From Microbacterium sp. 11MF (lineage in GTDB: Bacteria > Actinomycetota > Actinomycetes > Actinomycetales > Microbacteriaceae), in contig NZ_KB911459.1 of the NCBI RefSeq assembly GCF_000383475.1, positions 1,006,467-1,070,466 on the forward strand: a stretch of 64,000 nt of DNA, in the 5' to 3' direction. Under the pieces are notes generated by a model. It was not told the DNA's origin. It worked only from the letters and a program-made list of their open reading frames with translations, and did not search any database. Both the position numbers and the translations under genes were made by a program. This document shows, piece by piece, positions 49,987 to 57,929 of the stretch. Every line of letters begins with the position of its first letter. Position 1 is the stretch's first letter.

Positions 49987-50691
49987 TCAGGCCTTCGACG
50001 GACGGATGATGCCGAGCGGGGTGGACTGGTGTCCCTGTCCGAGCGGGTTGTCCGAAAGGATGCGGACGAGCCGCTGCTCCCCCGCCTTGTCGAGCGTCGA
50101 CCCGAGGATGTTGCCCCCGATGTCGTTGATGTCGACGACGGCGACGTCGTTCCCCCCGCCGAGCTGCGCCTTCAGACGTCGGGCGACCGTCGCCGGTTCC
50201 TTCGGTCCGAGCACGACCGCCTTGTTGTACGGCGGGATCGTGTGCGGCGTGGGCCCGTCGATGGAGCGTGCCTTGTCGCCGGCGATCCGGTAGAAGTCGC
50301 CGCGGCGTCCGAACAGCTTGGTCACGGCCGCGACGCCCGCTGCGAAGACGATGCGGGGCGTTCCGCATTCACGGAGCGCCATCTCCATCGTCTCGGGCAT
50401 GCCGAGGCCGATGCCGTACTTCGTCTTCACGACATAGCGCGACAGGAACCGCGCGAGCGGCCTGGGCGTGATGTCCTCGACGAGGTACGAGCGCCCCTGC
50501 GTGATCGCCACGATCTTCTCGGTCACGAAGAGCAGATCACCGGGCCGGAGCTCCGCAGCGGCGTAGGTCGCGACGATCTCGTCGATGTCCTCGCCCGGCA
50601 TGACGACGTGCGTCCGGATGGGGATCCGGGCGTACGTCGCGCCGTCGACCGCTCGCGTGAGCTCCTTGCCCTCGTTCGCGGCGTCGCTCAT
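49987..50691 (-). CDS. CofE-like (F420-0:gamma-glutamyl ligase domain) protein
   Basis: A 234-residue protein of the CofE/FbiB ligase family, which adds glutamate to coenzyme F420 using [23 protein letters not shown] near residue 49 is the family core, with [19 protein letters not shown] near 93 and [15 protein letters not shown] near 184, where Asp residues would bind metal. No other F420 genes (fbiA, fbiC, fbiD) are in the window, so another acceptor is possible. Its ATG overlaps the sigA stop (ATGA), so translation is coupled to the primary sigma factor. Two ATP-grasp genes follow. Confidence 0.82.
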   Translation of the reverse strand: MSDAANEGKELTRAVDGATYARIPIRTHVVMPGEDIDEIVATYAAAELRPGDLLFVTEKIVAITQGRSYLVEDITPRPLARFLSRYVVKTKYGIGLGMPETMEMALRECGTPRIVFAAGVAAVTKLFGRRGDFYRIAGDKARSIDGPTPHTIPPYNKAVVLGPKEPATVARRLKAQLGGGNDVAVVDINDIGGNILGSTLDKAGEQRLVRILSDNPLGQGHQSTPLGIIRPSKA

Positions 50692-52022
50692 TCGAGGTAG
50701 TCCCGGAGCGACTGCGACCGCGACGGGTGCCGCAGCTTCGCCATCGTCTTGGACTCGATCTGGCGGATCCGCTCGCGGGTCACGCCGAACGTGTCGCCGA
50801 TCTGGTCGAGCGTCTTGGGCTGGCCGTCGCCGAGACCGAAGCGCATGCGGATCACGCCCGCCTCGCGCTCGCTCAGCGAATCGAGGAGCGACTCGAGCTG
50901 ACGCTGCAGCATCGTGAAGCCGACGGCGTCGGCAGGAACGACCGCCTCGGTGTCCTCGATGAGGTCGCCGAACTCGCTGTCGCCGTCCTCACCCAGGGGG
51001 GTGTGAAGCGAAATGGGCTCGCGGCCGTACTTCTGGACCTCGATAACCTTCTCGGGCGTCATGTCAAGCTCGCGGCTGAGCTCTTCCGGCGTGGGCTCGC
51101 GACCCAGATCCTGGAGCATCTGACGCTGCACGCGGGCGAGCTTGTTGATGACCTCGACCATGTGTACCGGGATGCGGATGGTGCGCGCCTGGTCCGCCAT
51201 CGCACGCGTGATGGCCTGACGGATCCACCACGTGGCGTAGGTCGAGAACTTGAAGCCCTTGGTGTAATCGAACTTCTCGACGGCACGGATGAGGCCGAGG
51301 TTGCCCTCCTGGATGAGGTCCAGGAACTGCATGCCGCGGCCCGTGTAGCGCTTGGCCAGCGAGACCACGAGACGGAGGTTGGCGCCGAGCAGGTGGCTCT
51401 TCGCGCGCTGTCCGTCACGGGCGACCCACTGCAGGTCGAGGCCCAACTGCGACGACTTCTCCGCCGCCGTCATGTGCGACAGCTTCTCTTCGGCGAACAG
51501 ACCCGCCTCGATACGCATCGCCAGCTCGACCTCTTCGGCCGCGTTGAGGAGCGGGACCTTACCGATCTGCTTCAGGTAGTCCTTGACCGGGTCGGCCGTC
51601 GCGCCGGTGATCTGCGTCGAGTAGACCGGAACCTCGTCGTCGTCCGACGACGAGATGACGATCGCGCCCGTCGGAAGGGGCTCGGTGAACGCCGGCTTGG
51701 CGGGCTCGTCCTCGTCGTCGCCGTCCGCCTTGTCGGCATCCTTCTTGGCGTCGTCGTCGGAAGTGTCGTCCGTGGCCTCGGCGTCGAGCTCGACCTCGTC
51801 CGCCTCAGCGTCCTCGTCGTCCTCATCTGCGGACTTCTTGGCACGGGACTTCGCCGGGGACGCCTTCGTCGCGGCGGGCTTCTTCGCGGGAGCTTTCTTC
51901 GCCGGAGCCTTCTTGGCCGGAGCCTTCTTTGCGGGCGCCTCGGTCTCGGCAGGCTCGACGACGTCAGCTTCGTCGACCGCTTCTGCCGCTCGTGTACGGG
52001 TGGTCCTCGTGCTCGAAGTCAC
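50688..52022 (-). CDS. sigA: Primary RNA polymerase sigma factor (SigA/RpoD)
   Basis: A 444-residue group 1 sigma-70. Region 1.2 starts at [16 protein letters not shown] (near residue 148), region 2.4 is [20 protein letters not shown] near 262, region 3 contains [20 protein letters not shown], and region 4.2 is [19 protein letters not shown] near 417. The first 140 residues are not sigma-like: a Lys/Ala/Pro repeat (APAKK units, about 28-60) then a very acidic run. GTG at 52022 with AAAGGCGAG upstream. The upstream gap has TTGACA (52077-52082) and TAGTGT (52061-52066), but spaced too closely to be a normal pair. Confidence 0.96.
   Translation of the reverse strand: MTSSTRTTRTRAAEAVDEADVVEPAETEAPAKKAPAKKAPAKKAPAKKPAATKASPAKSRAKKSADEDDEDAEADEVELDAEATDDTSDDDAKKDADKADGDDEDEPAKPAFTEPLPTGAIVISSSDDDEVPVYSTQITGATADPVKDYLKQIGKVPLLNAAEEVELAMRIEAGLFAEEKLSHMTAAEKSSQLGLDLQWVARDGQRAKSHLLGANLRLVVSLAKRYTGRGMQFLDLIQEGNLGLIRAVEKFDYTKGFKFSTYATWWIRQAITRAMADQARTIRIPVHMVEVINKLARVQRQMLQDLGREPTPEELSRELDMTPEKVIEVQKYGREPISLHTPLGEDGDSEFGDLIEDTEAVVPADAVGFTMLQRQLESLLDSLSEREAGVIRMRFGLGDGQPKTLDQIGDTFGVTRERIRQIESKTMAKLRHPSRSQSLRDYLE
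51886..51930 (-). repeat. 15-bp tandem repeat in sigA (APAKK coding)
   Basis: Three adjacent 15-bp units (51886-51900, 51901-51915, 51916-51930) differing by one to a few bases encode Lys/Ala/Pro repeats of the sigma factor N-terminus. Such repeats can vary in number between strains. Confidence 0.7.
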
Positions 52023-52244
52023 GTCTCGCCTTTCACCGACGGCATTCCGCCGGGTTTCGGACACTAGTAAGACCCTTGTCAAGTCCCGCGGACACGCACA
52101 ACGACGTTCCTTCGGACCGGACAACGGGTCATTTCGTCCATTCTCTCATACGTGTCGGATGCATGAAGGACGTACCGGTGTCAACACCGAAAACCGTATG
52201 CGCATTCCCCCAACAGAGGGATGAATACGGGCGAGGCGGGCCTG

Positions 52245-53174
52245 TCAGCCGAGGCCCGGCCGCCGATCGTCGTCACCCGACGGGCGATTCGCGAGGAACC
52301 GCTCCAGTTCGGCGGCGAGTTCGTCGGCCGACGGGAGGTCTCCCGTGTGGATGATCGGCTGAGCCTGCGTGGAACCCGCCATGTAGGCGTCGTAGCGCGC
52401 CTCGAGATTGTGAAGCATCGTCGTCAGCTCGTCGCTCGCCGAGACCTGATCGTCGACTTTCTCGAGGTACTCGCGGTTCTCGTCGCGCAGGGTGTCGCTG
52501 TCGAAGACGAGTCCCGTCGCGATCGACACGCTGTCGAGTGCGGCGATCGCCGCCGCGGGGAAGTCGGTCTCCGCGAGGTAGTGCGGGATGAGGAGGGCGA
52601 AACCCGACACCGAGACACCCGCATCCGACAGGCGGTACTCGAGGAGATGGCCCGCCGTCGAGGGCACCTGCGTGCGCGGCTTCCAGACGGAGTGGGCCTC
52701 GGTGAGGTCGGACCTGTTGCCGCTGACCGTCGTTCCGAGGGGTCGCGTGTGCGGGACGGGCATGGGGATCGCGTGGACCCACGTCACAGATCGCACCTGC
52801 AGCCCCTCGGCCAACCCGACGACGGTGTCGACGAACGCCTCCCACGCGAAGTCGGGCTCGTAGCCCGACAGGAGGACGAACGGCTGACCGAGCGCGTCGT
52901 GAACGAGCGCGAGGTCTAGGCGCGGCGGGCGGTAGTCCGTGAGGTGATCGCCGTCGAAGGTGATCAGCGGGCGCCGAGCCCGGTAGTCGAAGAGCACGTC
53001 GGGGTTGAACGTCACGACCGGCTGCGGGTCGTGCTCGGTGTGCAGATGGTCGACGACGCGCGTGACCGCGGACCCGGCATCCGTGAAGCCGGTCAGCGCG
53101 ACGACCAGGGGCAGGCCCGCCGGAACAGGGGGCGCGGTCGTGATGCGCTCGTAGAGGGGACCAGACAGGGGCAT
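52245..53174 (-). CDS. PAC2-family protein
   Basis: A 309-residue member of the PAC2 (proteasome assembly chaperone-like) family common in actinobacteria. VVALTGFTDAGSAVTRVVDH near residue 24, LITFDGDHLTDYRPPRLDL near 72 and WVHAIPMPVPHTRP near 134 are family segments. Also conserved is HYLAETDFPAAA near 203. The ATG at 53174 has a leaderless TACAGT box. It is usually found beside sigA. Molecular function unknown. Confidence 0.9.
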   Translation of the reverse strand: MPLSGPLYERITTAPPVPAGLPLVVALTGFTDAGSAVTRVVDHLHTEHDPQPVVTFNPDVLFDYRARRPLITFDGDHLTDYRPPRLDLALVHDALGQPFVLLSGYEPDFAWEAFVDTVVGLAEGLQVRSVTWVHAIPMPVPHTRPLGTTVSGNRSDLTEAHSVWKPRTQVPSTAGHLLEYRLSDAGVSVSGFALLIPHYLAETDFPAAAIAALDSVSIATGLVFDSDTLRDENREYLEKVDDQVSASDELTTMLHNLEARYDAYMAGSTQAQPIIHTGDLPSADELAAELERFLANRPSGDDDRRPGLG

Positions 53175-53186
53175 GCTTCCACTGTA
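53175..53186 (-). promoter_or_regulatory. Leaderless -10 element for the PAC2 gene
   Basis: TACAGT (53181-53186, minus strand), six bases, ATG. Confidence 0.5.
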
Positions 53187-53247
53187 GAAGCAGGCTCGAA
53201 GGGGTCGGCGCGCGAGCCGTCCCGCTCTGAGCGAACGCCTCTCTCCA

Positions 53248-53260
53248 TAGGATGGAGACC
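53248..53260 (+). promoter_or_regulatory. Leaderless -10 element for pepA
   Basis: TAGGAT (53248-53253), seven bases, ATG at 53261. The box overlaps the earlier in-frame ATG at 53252, which therefore cannot be in the transcript. Confidence 0.55.
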
Positions 53261-54733
53261 ATGCCGCACCCCGAGCTGACCGTGTCCACCTCTCCCGCAC
53301 GCGACGGCGGCGCCGACGCGATCGTCCTGGCCCTTCCGCCGCTCGAGGAGGCGGCGGCGGTCCTGTCCGAGTGGCCCGGCGTGGAGGACGTCCTCCGCGG
53401 CGTCGGGTACACGGGCGTGGCGGGAACCACCGTGCGGGTCTTCGCCCCGGCATCCACCGATCTCCCCCTGTTCGTCGTCGGAACCGGCGCAGCGCCGTCG
53501 AGCGACGCGATCCGGGATGCCGTCGGTGCGGCGATCCGCACCACCACGGGCTTCGCGCACGTGGCCGTCGCCCTTCCGCATGCACAGGAGCACTGGCGGG
53601 CGGCTGCCGAGGGCGCCGTCCTGGGCGGCTACCGCTTCGAGGGGTACAAGTCGGGTGAGCCCGCCAAGACCCGGGCAGCCCACGTGAGCCTTCACCTGAC
53701 AGCGGACGTCGATGCCGCCGACCTGCGCGCCGTCGAAGTGGCGGGTTCGGCCGTCGCCCTCGTCAAGGATCTCGTCAACATCCCCGCCGAATGGCTCAGC
53801 CCGGCCGATCTCGCCGAGCGCGCGATCGAGGCCGTCGCGGGGCTGCCCGTCGACGTCGAGGTCCTCGACGAGACGGAGCTCGCCGCGCAGGGGTTCGGCG
53901 GCATCCTCGGTGTCGGCCAGGGTTCGGACCGCCCGCCGCGCCTCGTCCGTCTCAGCTACTCCCCCGCGGGCGCCGACCGCCACGTCGCCATCGTCGGCAA
54001 GGGCATCACGTTCGACACCGGCGGCCTGTCGCTGAAGCCGCCGGCATCCATGGTCGGGATGAAGTTCGACATGGCCGGTGCGGCTACGGCGCTCGCCGTC
54101 GTCCGCGCCGCAGCGCAGCGCGAACTCTCCGTCGGTGTCACCGCGTGGCTCTGCATCGCCGACAACATGCCCTCCGGACGCGCGACCCGCCCGGGCGACG
54201 TGCTCCGGATGCTCGACGGCACGACCGTCGAGGTCCTGAACACGGATGCCGAGGGCCGCCTCGTCATGGCGGATGGTCTCGTCGCGGCGAGCCGCACGCA
54301 GCCCGACGTGATCGTCGACGTCGCGACCCTGACGGGAGCCGTCATCGTCGCCCTCGGCAACCGCCACACGGGCGTCATGGGCGATGACGCCACCGTCGCC
54401 CGCTACCTCGAGGCGGCGGCATCCGTCGGAGAAGCCGCGTGGCAGTTGCCGCTCCCCGACCACATGGAGGACGAGCTCGACTCCCCCATCGCCGACATGC
54501 GCAACGCGAAGGTGGGCGACCCTGCCGGCGGGACGATGTTCGCGGGCCTGTTCCTGCGCCGATTCGTCGGACGGACGTCGGAGGATGCCGATGCCCCCCG
54601 CATCCCATGGGTGCACCTCGACATCGCCGGCAGCGGCGAGAACAAGGCATCGCCGTTCGGCCCGACGGACAAGGGCCCGACGGCCGCGACGGTGCGATCG
54701 CTCCTCGCCTTCCTCGAGACGGAGTCGCGATGA
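53261..54733 (+). CDS. pepA: Leucyl aminopeptidase (M17)
   Basis: A 490-residue di-zinc aminopeptidase. KGITFDTGGLSLKP near residue 247 holds metal-binding Asp and Lys, and NTDAEGRLVMADGL near 325 is the M17 signature. The N-terminal macro-like domain spans about 1-170. No signal peptide; it acts on cytoplasmic peptides. The start is moved from the ATG at 53252 to 53261 on the evidence of the leaderless promoter. Its stop overlaps the lipoamide dehydrogenase ATG (ATGA). Confidence 0.95.
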   Translation: MPHPELTVSTSPARDGGADAIVLALPPLEEAAAVLSEWPGVEDVLRGVGYTGVAGTTVRVFAPASTDLPLFVVGTGAAPSSDAIRDAVGAAIRTTTGFAHVAVALPHAQEHWRAAAEGAVLGGYRFEGYKSGEPAKTRAAHVSLHLTADVDAADLRAVEVAGSAVALVKDLVNIPAEWLSPADLAERAIEAVAGLPVDVEVLDETELAAQGFGGILGVGQGSDRPPRLVRLSYSPAGADRHVAIVGKGITFDTGGLSLKPPASMVGMKFDMAGAATALAVVRAAAQRELSVGVTAWLCIADNMPSGRATRPGDVLRMLDGTTVEVLNTDAEGRLVMADGLVAASRTQPDVIVDVATLTGAVIVALGNRHTGVMGDDATVARYLEAAASVGEAAWQLPLPDHMEDELDSPIADMRNAKVGDPAGGTMFAGLFLRRFVGRTSEDADAPRIPWVHLDIAGSGENKASPFGPTDKGPTAATVRSLLAFLETESR

Positions 54734-56100
54734 CCCGTCACGACTTCGACCTCGTCGTCCTCGGCGGCGGCAGCGGCGGGTACGCGGCCGCGATCCGGGC
54801 GAGCGAGCTCGGCAAGACCGTCGCGCTGATCGAGAAGGACAAGGTCGGCGGGACGTGCCTGCACCGCGGCTGCGTCCCCACCAAAGCTCTGCTTCACACC
54901 GCCGAGATCGCCGATCACGTCCGCGAGGCCGCGGCCGTCGGCGTCGACGCCACGTTGACGGGCTTCGACCCGGCACGCATGACCGCGTACCGGGAGGGCA
55001 TCGTCGCGAAGAAGTACCGCGGCCTGCAGAGCCTGCTCTCGACGCGCGGGATCACCGTCGTCGCCGGCGCCGGACGACTGACCGCAGAACGGACCATCCT
55101 CGTCGGCGACGACGAATACGCCGGCACCGACGTCATCCTCGCCACCGGTTCGCAGACGCGCTCCCTCCCGGGGATCGAACCCGGGGGCCGCATCCTCACG
55201 AGCGAGACCGCCCTCACCCTCGACGAGGTGCCGGCCTCCGTCGTCATCCTCGGGGGCGGCGTGATCGGCGTCGAGTTCGCCAGTGCGTGGCGTTCACTGG
55301 GCACCGAGGTCCTGGTCGTCGAAGCACTGGATCGCCTGCTGCCCGCGGAGGAAGCCGTGTCGAGCAAGGCGCTCGAGCGTGCGTACCGCAAGCGCGGCAT
55401 CCAGACCGCCCTGTCGACCCGGTGCGAAGGCGTGAGCGCACGAGAGGACGGCGTCGCGGTGACCCTCTCGGACGGTCGCGTCGTCGATGCCGACTACGTT
55501 CTGGTCGCCGTCGGCCGTGGGCCGGTCACAGACGGACTCGGCCTGGCGGAAGCCGGTGTCGCGCTCGATCGCGGCTTCGTGACCGTCGACGCCGACCTCC
55601 GGACGACGGTTCCGCACGTCTGGGCCGTCGGCGACATCGTCCCCGGCCTGCAGCTCGCGCATCGCAGCTTCCAGCAGGGCATCTTCGTCGCCGAGCGGAT
55701 CGCGGGGCTTTCGCCCGTTCCGGTGCCGGAATCGACGATCCCGCGTGTCTCGTACTCGCACCCCGAGGTCGCCTCGGTCGGGCTGACCGAGGAGCAGGCG
55801 CGGGCTGCGCACGGCGACCGGATCACGGCGTTCGAGTTCAACCTCGCCGGCAACGCGAAGAGCGAGATCCTCGGAACAGCGGGGTTCGCCAAGGTCGTCC
55901 GGATCACGGACGGACCCGTCGTGGGCGTCCACCTCGTGGGCGACCGCGTGGGCGAGCTCATCACCGAGGGACAGCTCGCGATCGGATGGGAAGCGCACCC
56001 CGAGGACATTGCGCCCTTCATCCACGCGCACCCCACTCAGAGCGAAGCCCTCGGCGAGGCCTTCCTCGCTCTCGCGGGCAAGCCCCTCCATACCATCTGA
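54730..56100 (+). CDS. lpdA: Dihydrolipoyl dehydrogenase (E3)
   Basis: A 456-residue FAD disulfide oxidoreductase that reoxidises lipoamide in 2-oxoacid dehydrogenase complexes. VVLGGGSGGYAAAIRASELG (FAD, near residue 9), the redox pair in GGTCLHRGCVPTKALLH (near 38), VILGGGVIGVEFASAW (NAD, near 173), AVGDIVPGLQLAH (near 298) and the His-Glu base in HPTQSEALGEAF (near 435) are all present. Coupled to pepA; the E2 gene follows after 63 bp with its own promoter. Confidence 0.95.
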   Translation: MTRHDFDLVVLGGGSGGYAAAIRASELGKTVALIEKDKVGGTCLHRGCVPTKALLHTAEIADHVREAAAVGVDATLTGFDPARMTAYREGIVAKKYRGLQSLLSTRGITVVAGAGRLTAERTILVGDDEYAGTDVILATGSQTRSLPGIEPGGRILTSETALTLDEVPASVVILGGGVIGVEFASAWRSLGTEVLVVEALDRLLPAEEAVSSKALERAYRKRGIQTALSTRCEGVSAREDGVAVTLSDGRVVDADYVLVAVGRGPVTDGLGLAEAGVALDRGFVTVDADLRTTVPHVWAVGDIVPGLQLAHRSFQQGIFVAERIAGLSPVPVPESTIPRVSYSHPEVASVGLTEEQARAAHGDRITAFEFNLAGNAKSEILGTAGFAKVVRITDGPVVGVHLVGDRVGELITEGQLAIGWEAHPEDIAPFIHAHPTQSEALGEAFLALAGKPLHTI

Positions 56101-56120
56101 CCCCGTCGCACTCGCGACAC

Positions 56121-56163
56121 TAAGCTAGACAGCACATCGCTTTTTCTTGAAGGAGACACAGTC
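56121..56163 (+). promoter_or_regulatory. Promoter and ribosome site of the E2 gene
   Basis: -10 TAAGCT (56121-56126) with a possible -35 CTGACC overlapping the lpd stop; a leader of about 30 bases carries AAGGAGA eight bases before the ATG. Confidence 0.45.
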
Positions 56164-57909
56164 ATGAGCACATCCGTGGTCCTCCCCGCGCTCGGTGAGA
56201 GCGTCACTGAGGGAACGGTCACCCGCTGGCTCAAGAAGGTCGGTGATTCGGTCCAGGCCGACGAAGGTCTCCTCGAGATCTCGACCGACAAGGTCGACAC
56301 CGAAATCCCCTCGCCCGTCAGCGGCGTGATCGAGGAGATCCTCGTGGACGAGGACGAGACGGTCGAAATCGGAGCCGTCCTCGCGAAGATCGGCGACGGC
56401 TCGTCGGCCCCCGCTGAGTCGGCTCCCGAGGAGTCGGCCCCTGAGGAGCCCGCTGCCGAGGAGCCCGCTGCCGAGGAGCCCGCTGCCGAGGAACCCGCGA
56501 AGGAAGAGGCACCGGCTCAGTCCGCGCCGGCATCCGCGCCCGCGTCCTCCGGCGACGCGAAGGACGTCGTCCTTCCCGAGCTGGGCGAGAGCGTCACCGA
56601 GGGCACCGTCACCCGCTGGCTGAAGCAGGTCGGCGATGACGTCGCCGTCGACGAGCCGCTTCTCGAGATCTCCACCGACAAGGTCGACACGGAGATCCCG
56701 TCCCCGATCGCCGGCACTCTCACCGAGATCCTCGTCCAGGAGGACGAGACCGTCGAGGTCGGCGCTGTGCTCGCCCGCGTCGGCTCCGGTGCCGCCGCTG
56801 CACCGGCCGAGCCGGCCCCCGCGGCGCCCGCCGAGGAGAAGACCCCCGAAGCACCCCAGGCCCAGGAGCCGACGCAGGACGCTCCCGCGGCTGAGGCGCC
56901 GAAGGCTGACGCACCCGCGGCCGAGGCCGAGGCCCCCAAGGCTGAGGCACCCAAGGCTGAGGCACCTCAGGCTGAAGCGCCTCAGGCCGCACCTGCCGAG
57001 GACGGCGTGACCTACGTCACGCCTCTCGTGCGCAAGCTCGCTCAGCAGCACGGTGTCGATCTGTCGACGATCACGGGCAGCGGTGTTGGTGGACGAATCC
57101 GCAAGGAGGACGTCCTGAAGGCTGCCGAGGCCCCGAAGACTGACGCAGCTCCGGCTGCCGCAGCACCGGCCCCCGCCGCCGTCGAGGTGTCGCCGCTGCG
57201 CGGCACGACGCAGCCCATGTCGCGTCTGCGCAAGGTCCTCGCCAGCCGCGCCGTCGAGTCGATGCAGCAGACCGCTCAGCTGACGACGGTCGTCGAGGTG
57301 GATGTCACGAAGCTCGCGAATTACCGCGACTCTGTCAAGGCGTCGTTCCTCGAGAAGACCGGCGACAAGCTGTCGTTCCTGCCGTTCTTCGCTCTGGCCG
57401 CCGCCGAGGCGCTGAAGACGTACCCCGTCATCAACTCCACCGTCGACGGCGACCAGATCGTCTACCCGGCGAGCGAGAACCTCTCGATCGCGGTCGACAC
57501 CGAGCGCGGCCTGCTCACGCCGGTCCTGCGCGACGCGGGCGATAAGAACATCGCTCAGATCGCGCACGAGATCGCCGATCTCGCTGGCCGCACGCGCAAC
57601 AACAAGCTGAAGCCGGACGAGCTCGCGGGCGGCACGTTCACGCTGACCAACACGGGTTCGCGCGGCGCGCTGTTCGACACGCCCGTCGTGTTCCTGCCGC
57701 AGTCGGCGATCCTCGGCACCGGTGTGGTCGTCAAGCGCCCAGGAGTGGTGACGGTCGACGGAAAGGACGCGATCAGCGTCCGTTCCTACGTCTACCTCGC
57801 CCTGTCGTACGACCACCGCGTCGTCGACGGTGCGGACGCGGCTCGCTTCCTCAGTGCGATGAAGGCCCGCCTCGAGGCTGCGCAGTTCGAGGGTCAGCTC
57901 GGCGTCTGA
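56164..57909 (+). CDS. sucB: Dihydrolipoamide acyltransferase E2 (2-oxoglutarate/pyruvate dehydrogenase complex)
   Basis: A 581-residue E2 with two lipoyl domains (1-76 and about 132-207). The lipoylated lysines are K43 and K173 in the repeated motif EISTDKVDTEIPSP. Ala/Pro/Glu-rich linkers separate them. The peripheral-subunit-binding domain is at about 280-318 (YVTPLVRKLAQQHGVDLSTI, then GGRIRKEDVL). The catalytic domain (about 345-581) ends with LSYDHRVVDGADAARFL, with the catalytic His and Asp. E1 is not nearby; actinobacterial E2 of this form serves both pyruvate and 2-oxoglutarate dehydrogenases. Confidence 0.94.
   Translation: MSTSVVLPALGESVTEGTVTRWLKKVGDSVQADEGLLEISTDKVDTEIPSPVSGVIEEILVDEDETVEIGAVLAKIGDGSSAPAESAPEESAPEEPAAEEPAAEEPAAEEPAKEEAPAQSAPASAPASSGDAKDVVLPELGESVTEGTVTRWLKQVGDDVAVDEPLLEISTDKVDTEIPSPIAGTLTEILVQEDETVEVGAVLARVGSGAAAAPAEPAPAAPAEEKTPEAPQAQEPTQDAPAAEAPKADAPAAEAEAPKAEAPKAEAPQAEAPQAAPAEDGVTYVTPLVRKLAQQHGVDLSTITGSGVGGRIRKEDVLKAAEAPKTDAAPAAAAPAPAAVEVSPLRGTTQPMSRLRKVLASRAVESMQQTAQLTTVVEVDVTKLANYRDSVKASFLEKTGDKLSFLPFFALAAAEALKTYPVINSTVDGDQIVYPASENLSIAVDTERGLLTPVLRDAGDKNIAQIAHEIADLAGRTRNNKLKPDELAGGTFTLTNTGSRGALFDTPVVFLPQSAILGTGVVVKRPGVVTVDGKDAISVRSYVYLALSYDHRVVDGADAARFLSAMKARLEAAQFEGQLGV
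56443..56487 (+). repeat. 15-bp tandem repeat in E2 linker 1
   Basis: Three perfect copies of GAGGAGCCCGCTGCC and a fourth degenerate one encode EEPAA repeats. The repeat is likely to vary in copy number. Confidence 0.8.
56931..56988 (+). repeat. Imperfect 15-bp repeats in E2 linker 2
   Basis: Four degenerate units related to GCACCCAAGGCTGAG encode APKAE/APQAE repeats between lipoyl domain 2 and the binding domain. Confidence 0.65.
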
Positions 57910-57929
57910 CGCCGTTCGGGCGAAACCCG

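Noticed and set aside
53252..53260. Upstream in-frame ATG as pepA start
   Set aside because: It lies within the TAGGAT -10 box and cannot be in the mRNA if transcription begins at 53261; there is no ribosome site for it.
53093..54976. A 627-codon minus-strand frame opposite pepA
   Set aside because: Antisense to a complete M17 aminopeptidase; composition shows a shadow frame.
56443..56988. Short direct repeats as a possible CRISPR array
   Set aside because: Units are 15 bp, adjacent without spacers, and in frame in the E2 linker.
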